From positions 1-50,100 of the forward strand of contig CAWUID010000012.1 in NCBI GenBank assembly GCA_963922315.1: a DNA stretch of 50,100 nt, in the 5' to 3' direction. A program made the translations under genes and the position numbers. The notes below the pieces were generated by a model, which ran no database searches, had not been told where the DNA came from, and worked only from the letters and a program-made list of their open reading frames with translations. This DNA comes from JAHDBG01 sp963922315 (GTDB taxonomy: Bacteria; Pseudomonadota; Gammaproteobacteria; Chromatiales; Chromatiaceae). This document shows positions 33,007 to 40,933 of this stretch, piece by piece (within the stretch, counting starts at the first letter, position 1; each line of letters begins with the position of its first letter).

Positions 33007-34254
33007 TCAGGCAGGTGTTATTGCGGATGAAGCCTGTTGCAGTACAGAAGTGATGACATCAGCGGTTTTGTTGATCTCAGTAGATGTGAGGGCGGGGTGT
33101 ACCAGAAACATCAGACTGGTTTCGCCGAGTATTTTCGCATTGGGAAGGTGTTGCGCCGGGCGGTAGCTGGTATTGTCAAAGGCCTTTTCTAAATAGACCT
33201 CAGAACAACTGCCCGAGTAGCAGGGTATACCTGCGGCATTGATTGCGTCGATGATGCGGTCGCGGTTCCAGCCAGGCGCTAGATTCTCTGGTCGCACGAA
33301 ACAATAATATTTGTAATAGGCGTGTATGCAGTTGAGTTTACAAGATTGAGAATCTGAGCCAGATGGACAATCGCGATGGCAGCGGAATGGTGCCAGGCGG
33401 ATACAGCCGTCGGGTCCGGCATAGGGTGTCAAAGCATGGGTGAGGGTGGCAGCATGGGCTGTCCGCAGGCGCGTCCATTCAGGCATGCGTTGTAGCTGGA
33501 TGCGGCCAATGGCGGCCTGCATTTCGGTCATGCGAGCGTTGGTGCCGAAGTCTTCATGCAGCCAGCGGAATCCGGGCGGGTGTTCGCGTTCATGGACAGC
33601 AGCATAGTTTTTGCCGTGGTCTTTGCGTGCCCACATGGTGCGCCATAAGGCTTCGTCGTTGGTGGTGACCATGCCACCTTCGCCGCCGGTGGTCATGATT
33701 TTGTCCTGGCAGAAGGACCAGCAGCCGATGTCGCCGATAGTGCCGACGCTTTGGCTTTGGTAGCGGGCGCCATGCGCCTGGGCGCAGTCTTCGATCACTT
33801 TGAGTTGGTGTTGACTGGCCAAATCCATAATAGTAGCCATGTCGCAGGGCCAGCCGGCCAGGTGGACGCAGAGGATGGCGCGTGCGTCTGGGGTCAGCAC
33901 GGCGGCGATGGTGTCGGCGGTGATGTTCTGGCTGTTGAGGTCGACGTCGGCGAAGATCGGCTTGGCTCCGACCTGGATGATGCTGGAGACGCTGGCGAGG
34001 AAGGTGCGCGGGCTGACGATAACTTCGTCACCAGGACCGATGTCGAGCGCGTGGAGGGCGATTTCCAGAGCGACGGTGCCGTTGGCCAAGGCGATGGCAT
34101 GCTGGCTGCCGGCCCAGTCAGCAAATTCTTTTTCGAAAGTGCGACCCTCATTGCCGGTCCAGTAGTTGACTTGGTTGGATAGCAGGACTTTTTGTACCGC
34201 TTCAGCTTCTTCTGTGGTGTAGCTGGGCCAGGGGGTAAGGGGGGTGTTGAGCAT
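33007..34254 (-). CDS. DegT/DnrJ/EryC1 aminotransferase (PglE-like) with Cys-rich insert
   Basis: The protein is 415 aa. PLP Lys185 lies in SFCQDKIMTTGGEGGMVTT, and IEDCAQAHGARY holds the PLP-contact Asp. PglE transfers an amino group from Glu to C4 of the keto sugar made by PglF. An unusual feature is a loop at residues 292-309 with four Cys in a C-x3-C-x8-C-x3-C pattern, right before the usual HAYYKYY strand; it could bind zinc. The gene is 3 bp upstream of the dehydratase gene and 5 bp after the acyltransferase gene. Confidence 0.85.
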   Translation of the reverse strand: MLNTPLTPWPSYTTEEAEAVQKVLLSNQVNYWTGNEGRTFEKEFADWAGSQHAIALANGTVALEIALHALDIGPGDEVIVSPRTFLASVSSIIQVGAKPIFADVDLNSQNITADTIAAVLTPDARAILCVHLAGWPCDMATIMDLASQHQLKVIEDCAQAHGARYQSQSVGTIGDIGCWSFCQDKIMTTGGEGGMVTTNDEALWRTMWARKDHGKNYAAVHEREHPPGFRWLHEDFGTNARMTEMQAAIGRIQLQRMPEWTRLRTAHAATLTHALTPYAGPDGCIRLAPFRCHRDCPSGSDSQSCKLNCIHAYYKYYCFVRPENLAPGWNRDRIIDAINAAGIPCYSGSCSEVYLEKAFDNTSYRPAQHLPNAKILGETSLMFLVHPALTSTEINKTADVITSVLQQASSAITPA

Positions 34255-34259
34255 AGGTT

Positions 34260-34877
34260 TCAGATAGGTCGTGCGGGTACGCCCGCTACGCAGGTGTTGT
34301 CGGGGATGTCGGTGATGACGACGGCGCCGGCCCCGATGGTGACATTAGCGCCAATGGTGAGGTTGTGTTTGATACTGACGCCGATGCCGACCCAGCTGTT
34401 TTCGCCGACGGTGATGTTGCCGGCCAGGTGGGCGCCGGGGCTGATGTGGACGCTGTCGGCCAGGTGGCAGTCGTGGTCTATGCTGGCGCTGGTGTTGATG
34501 ATGCTGGCGATGCCGATGGTGGTGCCCGGTTGTATGACGGCACCGGCGCAGATGAGGCTGCCGACACCCAAGACGACATTGGCGGCGAGGTAGGCGGTGG
34601 GGTGTTGCAGGGTGGTGAGCGGGTGTTGCGCTTGTTGTATTTGTCGGGTTTTGCGCAGGCGGGTGGGGTTGTCGCCGATGGCAATCAGGATGCCGGCGTA
34701 TTGGTGGCCTTGTTTCAGCAGGGTGGTGGTGTTGCCGACGATGGGCCGGTTTTCGATGTGTTGCTGGGTGGGCCAGGTGTCGTCGTAGTGGTGGATGGTT
34801 GCCCAACCGCTTTGTGCGGCGGTGTCAGCGACGACTTTGCTGTGCCCGCTGGCACCGAGTATGGCCAGTGCCTTCAT
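34260..34877 (-). CDS. pglD: sugar O/N-acetyltransferase (PglD/NeuD family)
   Basis: The protein is 205 aa. The N-terminal nucleotide-sugar-binding part starts KALAILGASGHSKVVAD, and the rest is a left-handed beta-helix of hexapeptide repeats (SLICAGAVIQPGTTIG and similar). The likely catalytic His is in SASIDHDCHLADSVHI. PglD acetylates the 4-amino group to give UDP-diacetylbacillosamine. The start overlaps the stop of the sugar transferase gene (ATGA). The gene is GC-rich, and its codon use differs from the flippase end of the locus. Confidence 0.85.
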   Translation of the reverse strand: MKALAILGASGHSKVVADTAAQSGWATIHHYDDTWPTQQHIENRPIVGNTTTLLKQGHQYAGILIAIGDNPTRLRKTRQIQQAQHPLTTLQHPTAYLAANVVLGVGSLICAGAVIQPGTTIGIASIINTSASIDHDCHLADSVHISPGAHLAGNITVGENSWVGIGVSIKHNLTIGANVTIGAGAVVITDIPDNTCVAGVPARPI

Positions 34878-35470
34878 TGCCGGGTTCCGGTGAATCGAGG
34901 CATGGTGACGTCGTTGTCGGCATGGATGTCGCTGCGGGTCAGGACTTTTTTGATGGTGAGCAGGAGTATTTTAAGGTCTAGCCAGAGGCTTTGGTGTTCC
35001 ACATACCAGACGTCCAGAGCAAAGCGCGCTTCCCAGGAGATGGCGTTGCGTCCGTTGATTTGCGCCCAGCCGGTGATGCCGGGGCGTACGGCCAGGCGGC
35101 GGGCTTGTTCGGGGGTGTAGAGGTCGCGGTAGTCAGCGATGAAGGGGCGTGGGCCGACGAGGCTCATGTCGCCTGTAAGGACGTTCCAGAGTTCGGACAG
35201 TTCGTCCAGGCTGAGGGCGCGCAGGATGGTGCCCAGGCGGGTCAGGCGTTCGGCATCGGCGAGGGGGTTGCCTTCAGCGTCAGTGGCGTCGCGCATGGTG
35301 CGGAATTTGATGATGGCGAAGGGCTGGCCGTTTTTGCCGGAGCGGGTCTGGCGAAACAGGATCGGACTGCCGATTTGGCTGCGTATCAGGCTGGCGATGA
35401 GGAGTAGTATCGGGCTGAGCAGGATCAGCAGTAGCAGGGCGGCGCTGATGTCGAGCAGTCGTTTTAGCAT
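34874..35470 (-). CDS. pglC: initiating sugar-phosphate transferase (PglC-like)
   Basis: The protein is 198 aa from the ATG giving MLKRLLDISAALLLL; a longer upstream frame is not conserved. It has a single re-entrant membrane helix, then FRQTRSGKNGQPFAIIKFRTM, the catalytic Asp-Glu pair in RALSLDELSELWNVL, and GDMSLVGPRP. This small monotopic enzyme moves phospho-bacillosamine (or a related sugar phosphate) from UDP to undecaprenyl phosphate, starting the glycan. It overlaps the glycosyltransferase stop by 7 nt. Confidence 0.92.
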   Translation of the reverse strand: MLKRLLDISAALLLLILLSPILLLIASLIRSQIGSPILFRQTRSGKNGQPFAIIKFRTMRDATDAEGNPLADAERLTRLGTILRALSLDELSELWNVLTGDMSLVGPRPFIADYRDLYTPEQARRLAVRPGITGWAQINGRNAISWEARFALDVWYVEHQSLWLDLKILLLTIKKVLTRSDIHADNDVTMPRFTGTRQ

Positions 35471-36687
35471 GGGGCGGCCTGTTCCAGCCACTGCACCCAT
35501 TGGCGGGCCAGTTGGCGGCGATCGAAGTGTTGGCACGCCAGTGCGCGGCTGTTGGCGCGGTAGGTGTTGAGCTGGTTGCGGTGGTCGGCCGCGTGTTCCA
35601 GGGTGTCGGCGAAGGCGCGGGGGTCGTCGGGGGCGATGGCGTAGCCGTGCTGGTGTTGTTGTATGTGTTCGGCGAGCCAGCCGGGGTAGTTGTTGAGTAC
35701 GGGCAACCCGGCGGCGAGGTAGTCGAAGTATTTGTTGGGTGAGGTGCCGTCGTAGAAGGCAGGGATGTTGGCGAGGATTTGCAGGCCGAGGTCGGCGCTG
35801 GCGAGCAGTCCGGCGAGGCGTTGTTTGTCGACCGGGTCGTGGAAGATGACGTTGTTTAGTCTTGCTTGTTGCGCGCGCGCTTGCAGGGTGGGTTTGCATT
35901 GGCCCTGACCGATCAGCAGGATTTTGATGTCGTTGCGCTGGCGGCGTTGGAGTTCGGCGGCGGCGTCCAGGATGGCGTTGAGGCCGTTGGCGAGGCCATG
36001 GGTGCCGCTGTAGACGGCGAGCAGGTGGTCGTCGGGGATGTGCGCGGGCCGCCAGGGTTGTACGTTGGCCGGATCAAACAGGCTGAGGTCGCAGCCGTTA
36101 GGGATCAGGGCGATGGGGGTGCCGGTGGGGGTGCGGGCGGCGATGCCTTTTACTATGCCGGGTGACAGGCCGATCAGACGCTGGGCCGAGCGGTAGCTGA
36201 GCCATTCCAGAGCGCTCATCAGTTGCAGGATGACGGGGTTGCGGATGACGCCCATCGCGCGGGGCAGTTCGGGCCACAGGTCGCGCACTTCGAAGACGAA
36301 GAGTTTGCGGCGTAGCCAGCGGGCGAGGATGCCGGGGAGGCTGACGGTGAGTGGGGTGCTGGTGGCGATGATGACGTCGTATGGTGCGGTGAGGGCGATG
36401 CCGAGGCTGCGCCAGGCGTAGCGTAGGAAGGTGCGGCTGCGCTTGATAAAGCCATCGGCGTTGGCGTAGGCGAGGTCGTATTCGATGAGATGGATGCCGT
36501 CGATGGTGCCTTGTCGTTGGCCTTTGTGGAAGGGTTGGCTGAGGCCGGTGTGGCCGCCGCGATAGCTGCCACAGACGATGGTGACGGTGTGCCCTTGGGC
36601 GATCAGTTGTTGCGCCATGGCGTAGGAGCGGAGACCGGCGGCGCCTTGCGGGGTGGAGAAGTGTTGGTGGAGGTACAGGACGTTCAT
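35464..36687 (-). CDS. GT4 glycosyltransferase next to PglC
   Basis: The protein is 407 aa from MNVLYLHQHFSTPQGAAGLR. It has the GT-B fold of family GT4: VFEVRDLWPELPRAMG, ALIPNGCDLSLFDP, and the donor-binding region FYDGTSPNKYFDYLAAGLPVL. Related enzymes (WbuB and PglA-like) act second, adding a sugar to the lipid-linked first sugar made by the PglC partner, as its position here suggests. Its start overlaps the end of the heparinase gene. Confidence 0.85.
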   Translation of the reverse strand: MNVLYLHQHFSTPQGAAGLRSYAMAQQLIAQGHTVTIVCGSYRGGHTGLSQPFHKGQRQGTIDGIHLIEYDLAYANADGFIKRSRTFLRYAWRSLGIALTAPYDVIIATSTPLTVSLPGILARWLRRKLFVFEVRDLWPELPRAMGVIRNPVILQLMSALEWLSYRSAQRLIGLSPGIVKGIAARTPTGTPIALIPNGCDLSLFDPANVQPWRPAHIPDDHLLAVYSGTHGLANGLNAILDAAAELQRRQRNDIKILLIGQGQCKPTLQARAQQARLNNVIFHDPVDKQRLAGLLASADLGLQILANIPAFYDGTSPNKYFDYLAAGLPVLNNYPGWLAEHIQQHQHGYAIAPDDPRAFADTLEHAADHRNQLNTYRANSRALACQHFDRRQLARQWVQWLEQAAPC

Positions 36688-38543
36688 GCGGTCCAACGGA
36701 TGGTGGTGTATAGGGTGCCGGCCTGGGCGACGGTGATTTCAATAACCGGTACGGTGGTTTTTTCCAGGTAGTGGCGTGATTCCCAACCTTCGACGATGTG
36801 GTAACGGATTATCGGCATGTTGGCCTGGAGGCTGAGGGTGGTGTGTGTTTCGGGGTTGTGCCACTGGGGGTGTTCCGGGCTGCCTTGTGGCTGCCAGTCG
36901 CCAGGGTGCAGGCGCCAGCGTAGCACGGCGTGTTGTTGGAAACCACTGATCTGATCGGTGATGTGCAGTTGGGTTGCGGTCAGTTGCACGCTGCGCCGGT
37001 GGGTCGCGCCCTGGTGGTCGCGGTAGCCGACACCGAAGTGTTGTGTGTGTTCGGTTTGGCGCAGAGGTTGTTGCCAGTGGGTGTGCAGCCAACACCCGAA
37101 TAAAAAGCGGCTGAGGCGCGGCATCGGCTCGCGGGCGTCGAATTGTACGGTATTGTGGCTGGCGATACCTTGGAAATAGTGCAGCCAGCGCGGTTCGGTG
37201 TGGTAGCTGTAGCTGCCGGCATCGCGCAGCAGGTTGTTACCGTGCAGCCACAGGTCGAGGTGCAGGGGGTCGGCCTGGCTGGGGCGAAAGCGGTAGCGTG
37301 GATAGCGCAGTAACACTTGGGCCGGTCCTTGGTGCAGCCAGGCAAAGCCGCCATCGTCAGCGATGCGGCTACCGGTGGGTGCGGCAGCCTGGTTAGGGAG
37401 AGGGATGCGCAGCCAGTGCAGGGGTTGGTTCCAGTCGCCGTCGGTGGGGTAGGCGCATTGTTGGCTAAACAGGGCGCTGGCGAGCTGCACGCTGGGGCGG
37501 TAGTCGCGATAGGCGCTGTCGGTGAGCGGTAGCAGGCGGGCGCCGTCATTAGGGCCGAGGTTGGGGCCGTCGCCGTTTGTGGGCTGGATCAGGTGGCGCA
37601 GCCACTCGGTAGCGGCCTGGGTGCGTTGTTGCCAGCGCTGGCTGAAGGCGGGGAGTTGCTGGTGACGGCGCCAGACTTCGACCGTGCTGAGGGTGTCGAG
37701 CAGTACACGGTGGTAGTTCAGGGAGTATTGGGTAAAGAAAGTGCCTTGTTTACCGATTAGACGATTGATGCGGTTTTCTAACCAGCGGCGTCCGCTGCGG
37801 GCCCAGCGCCGGGCCTGGGTATCGCCGTGTGCGGCGAGCCAATTGCCGCCGATATACAGGGCGGCAGCTTCGGAGGTGCCATGGTTATTGTCTTGTGCTA
37901 CGGCGTAGGCGATGGTGGGGGCAATGCGTTGCAGGTGTACCCGGATGAGGGCGATCAGGCCGGGTTCGGGTTGGCTGGTCTGGTCCAGAATCAGTGCGGC
38001 CATAGCCAGGTGTATGACGCGGATGCTGGCTTCCTGGCCGCATTTCCAGTTGGCGCCACGATACGGTGGGTTGCGCTGGTTCCAGTCGGTGAGCCAGGTG
38101 TTCAGACATTGCAGGGCCTGGGTATCGCTCAGGGCGGCTTGTTGCACGAAGGCGAGGACCCAATCGAAGCGGGATAGTTCCCATATTGTCTTGATGTCGC
38201 CTGTTTGCGGGTCGAAGTCAGGGATCTGCCACCAGGAGCGTTCGGGGGCGGCCATCGCGGTGCCACTCAGTGGATCGCTGTGCCAGTTGGGCGGTGTGTC
38301 GCTGATGGCATACGGCCGGTAGCCAAATAGCAGGCCGTGTGTGCGCCAGTTCTGTGGGGCACGTAGGGGAGTGGTGTTGCGGTTTGCATTCGGGGTACGG
38401 AAGTAGGGGCCGGTCGGAGCTTCGGCCTGTAGGCGGCGCACGGGGTGGACGCCCAGTTTCAGGCCGAGTCGGTAGATAGCGACGCGCCCCAGGTTGCGGA
38501 GGCCGAGGCGGGGATAGGTGGTGAGACGGCTCAGGAAGGACAA
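36684..38543 (-). CDS. heparinase II/III family polysaccharide lyase-like protein
   Basis: I place the start at TTG 38543 (619 aa), because the frame further upstream lies within the preceding gene; the conserved part begins SRLTTYPRLGLRN. Helical toroid motifs include NNHGTSEAAALYIGGNW and TQYSLNYHRVLLDTL, which carry the Asn, His and Tyr/His of this lyase family. The C-terminal beta-sandwich has LWLHGNNLLRDAGSYSYH. These proteins cleave or remodel acidic polysaccharides and are common in capsule and exopolysaccharide loci, although no signal peptide is visible. The gene overlaps the preceding gene by 13 nt and the glycosyltransferase by 4 nt. Confidence 0.8.
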   Translation of the reverse strand: MSFLSRLTTYPRLGLRNLGRVAIYRLGLKLGVHPVRRLQAEAPTGPYFRTPNANRNTTPLRAPQNWRTHGLLFGYRPYAISDTPPNWHSDPLSGTAMAAPERSWWQIPDFDPQTGDIKTIWELSRFDWVLAFVQQAALSDTQALQCLNTWLTDWNQRNPPYRGANWKCGQEASIRVIHLAMAALILDQTSQPEPGLIALIRVHLQRIAPTIAYAVAQDNNHGTSEAAALYIGGNWLAAHGDTQARRWARSGRRWLENRINRLIGKQGTFFTQYSLNYHRVLLDTLSTVEVWRRHQQLPAFSQRWQQRTQAATEWLRHLIQPTNGDGPNLGPNDGARLLPLTDSAYRDYRPSVQLASALFSQQCAYPTDGDWNQPLHWLRIPLPNQAAAPTGSRIADDGGFAWLHQGPAQVLLRYPRYRFRPSQADPLHLDLWLHGNNLLRDAGSYSYHTEPRWLHYFQGIASHNTVQFDAREPMPRLSRFLFGCWLHTHWQQPLRQTEHTQHFGVGYRDHQGATHRRSVQLTATQLHITDQISGFQQHAVLRWRLHPGDWQPQGSPEHPQWHNPETHTTLSLQANMPIIRYHIVEGWESRHYLEKTTVPVIEITVAQAGTLYTTIRWTA

Positions 38544-39274
38544 GAGGCGTCCTGTGCAGCCATGTGGGTGAGTACCTGGTCGAGATGCGGTTGTTGTGTG
38601 GCGGTGAACACGGTGGCGGTGACCAGCCGGGTATGCAAGGTGAAATCGAGCGATTCGGCGCTGGTGCTGCCGTGGAGTTGACCGGCGCCAAAGGGGCGCA
38701 GGGTGTATACCTGTTTGTGTTGCTGCACACAGGCTTGCATTTGCGGCAGGTAGTCTTGTTCCTGTGGGTTCCAGTAGACGGTGAGTCCGTCCAGGCTGGG
38801 TATTGCCAGTGCCGCGTCGGCAAAGCCGGGGGTGTAGGGAAAGCAGGTGATCTTTGCGGCCTGGCCGGTGGTTTTCAGCTGTGCAAAGGCGGTGTGGAGG
38901 TCGGTATGTTGTTGCTGGAAAGCAGCCAACCGGCGGGTTTCGTGTTGCAGGTCGCTGCGCCACATCCATTGTATGTGATGGATCGTGTCGCTACCGAGCA
39001 GGTGTTGATAGGCTTGCAATTTGGCGAGCAGTCGATCTGGTGAAAAGTGGTTTTCTGCAAAGGAGGGCTCGGCCAGTTTGACCATATGGCGAAAGGTGAC
39101 GCCGTCTTCCCGCAGGCGGCGCAGCACGTCGCACAGCAGCGGAAAGCTGTCGTATTCCAGCGAGCTGTGCAGGGTATCGATACCGCGCTGGTGCAGATCG
39201 CGGAAAAAATTCACCCAGAATGCGGGCTCCTGGGTATGCGCCAGTAGGCGCATGGTGCCCCAGATCAGCGACAT
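38531..39274 (-). CDS. aldo/keto reductase-like protein lacking the catalytic His
   Basis: The protein is 247 aa, starting MSLIWGTMRLLAHT. It looks like an AKR: GIDTLHSSLEYDSF supplies Asp33 and Tyr41, and HMVKLAEPS supplies Lys66. In the strand that normally carries the catalytic His (IQLHW) it reads HIQWMWR, so the fourth residue is missing. VYTLRPFGAGQL resembles the AKR phosphate-binding loop. It may be a partner protein or an enzyme with altered chemistry. The start overlaps the dioxygenase stop by 10 nt and the end overlaps the heparinase gene by 13 nt, so the three are tightly coupled. Confidence 0.6.
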   Translation of the reverse strand: MSLIWGTMRLLAHTQEPAFWVNFFRDLHQRGIDTLHSSLEYDSFPLLCDVLRRLREDGVTFRHMVKLAEPSFAENHFSPDRLLAKLQAYQHLLGSDTIHHIQWMWRSDLQHETRRLAAFQQQHTDLHTAFAQLKTTGQAAKITCFPYTPGFADAALAIPSLDGLTVYWNPQEQDYLPQMQACVQQHKQVYTLRPFGAGQLHGSTSAESLDFTLHTRLVTATVFTATQQPHLDQVLTHMAAQDASCPS

Positions 39275-40062
39275 GGGGTCTCCGTGTGCAGCGCGATGGC
39301 GCATTTCCATAAAAAACGTTCGGAAGTTCGCGTGGCACTGAACGCATGTCTGCCGTGCAACACCTGGTTATCCTTCCACACCACGGCATCCCCGGACCGC
39401 AGCTTGACCGGTTGAATGTACTGTTGAATACGGGCCGAGTTGAGCAGATAGTGCTGGAATTGCTCAACCAGAGTGCGTTGTGTGTTCGGCAAGTTCTGGT
39501 TGACACAAAAATAATTCCAGTTAACGAAAACCTCGTCGTCCTGCTGGCGCAAGGGATATTCTGAACGGGCATCACCGGAGCGTTCATGCAGAATCCTGGT
39601 TGTCGTTAATTGCTTGAGGAGAGCCGGCTCTTCGGCAGCCAGACTGGCATACACATTCTGGCTATCAATAAAGATCGTTTCGCCACCTTCTCCGGTATTC
39701 GCCACACAACACATCAGCGTCGAGGGAAAGTCCGGAATATAACTGCCATCGGTATGCAACGGTTGTGCCGCTGCAGAATGCCGGTACGCATTGGGAATAC
39801 TCGGGTCATAACGCACCTCCATCCAGATCTGATTGGTACGCTGCGCATCACGCGAGCCAATGGTGGCATCCTCGGCCAGCGCCAGCGGTTCACCCAGATA
39901 GGGAAACAGATCATTATAAAATTGTTGTACATCGGCGATGGGTTGCTCTGCCCGCAACACAAATACCTTGTGTGCTTGTTCTTGCCAAGCCGCCAGCAGC
40001 TGCTGGCAGGCTGCAGCTTGATTTTGGGTGTAGATAGGGATTTCGAAAATCATAGATAACAT
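39265..40062 (-). CDS. TauD/TfdA-like 2-oxoglutarate-dependent dioxygenase
   Basis: The protein is 265 aa (262 aa from ATG 40053, MIFEIPIYT). The iron triad is clear: His103 and Asp105 in PLHTDGSY, and His236 in VLHGRHAF, with an Arg for 2-oxoglutarate about 13 residues later (SERFLWK). Such enzymes hydroxylate or otherwise oxidise an unactivated carbon, with iron and oxygen. The substrate is unknown; the locus suggests a sugar or an amino-acyl group on the glycan. It overlaps the AKR-like gene. Confidence 0.82.
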   Translation of the reverse strand: MLSMIFEIPIYTQNQAAACQQLLAAWQEQAHKVFVLRAEQPIADVQQFYNDLFPYLGEPLALAEDATIGSRDAQRTNQIWMEVRYDPSIPNAYRHSAAAQPLHTDGSYIPDFPSTLMCCVANTGEGGETIFIDSQNVYASLAAEEPALLKQLTTTRILHERSGDARSEYPLRQQDDEVFVNWNYFCVNQNLPNTQRTLVEQFQHYLLNSARIQQYIQPVKLRSGDAVVWKDNQVLHGRHAFSATRTSERFLWKCAIALHTETPCR

Positions 40063-40092
40063 TTTTATGCGAAAGGTAGATGCTTTTCTAAA

Positions 40093-40809
40093 TTAACTAT
40101 TTTTTTGCCAAATTATAAATATAAATGTTGGGCGAAGTGCTGGAAAAATTGCTTGTAATGGTTTGTGAATAATAGTGTAAAGAATCATCAATATAATACT
40201 TCTTCTCAGGTAACCAGGAGGCTCATCTTGTCTAACTATTTTGTAGTTAAAAGATAGTTTCTTACTAAGCTCACACAATTGTTGAGCGCTATTTAAATTA
40301 TAAAGAGCCGGGAAGATGTCCTCACTATTCCGACCACTCCCTAGATTTTTTATCAGCCAGTTTTTGGTTGTTTCTGGGACAAGATTATTTATCATTGAGA
40401 TCCAATAATATTTTGAGACAGTAGAATGAATAATTTTGCCGTTTGGGCTAAGAAGATTAAGTTGTGTTGCAATAAAATGCTCAGTGTTATCAATGTGCTC
40501 CATAACCATTTGTGAATAAATACAATCAATGTTTTTTTCATGCAGATGTTTGTTTATATCATGGGCTGGAATACATAATGCTGAATCAAGATAAGGATTA
40601 TTTAAGACACGATCGTCTAAATCAACACCTATGATTTTTTTAACTTTCGGATAATCTTGATTTTGCATTCCTTGACCGGAGCCAGAGCCGATTTCAAGAA
40701 CAACGCTATTTCTTTCTATATTTTCACATACTAGTTTAAACCAAAGTTTAGGAGTGGATTTCCGAAAAAATATTTTAGTGATTAAATCCAGCTTTTTTTG
40801 TCTATCCAT
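40093..40809 (-). CDS. class I SAM-dependent methyltransferase
   Basis: The protein is 238 aa. Motif I is VLEIGSGSG (37-45), an acidic motif II is GVDLDD, and DCIYSQMVMEHIDN matches motif IV of the Methyltransf_11 group. The C-terminal third is hydrophobic and basic and may touch the membrane. The substrate is unknown, probably a glycan sugar or tip. The gene is much more AT-rich than its neighbours on both sides and has a 124-bp AT-rich gap upstream, so it was probably acquired separately. Confidence 0.75.
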   Translation of the reverse strand: MDRQKKLDLITKIFFRKSTPKLWFKLVCENIERNSVVLEIGSGSGQGMQNQDYPKVKKIIGVDLDDRVLNNPYLDSALCIPAHDINKHLHEKNIDCIYSQMVMEHIDNTEHFIATQLNLLSPNGKIIHSTVSKYYWISMINNLVPETTKNWLIKNLGSGRNSEDIFPALYNLNSAQQLCELSKKLSFNYKIVRQDEPPGYLRRSIILMILYTIIHKPLQAIFPALRPTFIFIIWQKNS

Positions 40810-40933
40810 AATGTTATGCGCTATAAATAGGTATGTGCTTTATAAAAAATTCTATTAACAATTTTTGATCTTATGGTTATGTGGCGTGCTGATTTCATGG
40901 GAACCTAATTCATATGGTTACCCATAAGTCAAC

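Noticed and set aside
34345..34806. Long Pro/His/Arg-rich frames in the GC-rich part of the glycan locus
   Set aside because: They are by-products of high GC in the pglD gene; the product has no domain features and the other frame is a clear acetyltransferase.
34365..35120. A 251-aa plus-strand frame rich in Gly, Val and Asp
   Set aside because: It is antisense to the acetyltransferase and PglC genes, with low-complexity composition typical of the complement of GC-rich coding sequence.
36098..36742. A 214-aa minus-strand frame overlapping the GT4 glycosyltransferase
   Set aside because: Its Pro/Arg/His-rich sequence lacks motifs, and the overlapping glycosyltransferase frame is well supported.
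38543..38969. N-terminal extension of the heparinase frame by 142 residues
   Set aside because: That stretch lies inside the AKR-like gene in another frame and shows no family similarity; the conserved heparinase sequence begins just after TTG 38543.
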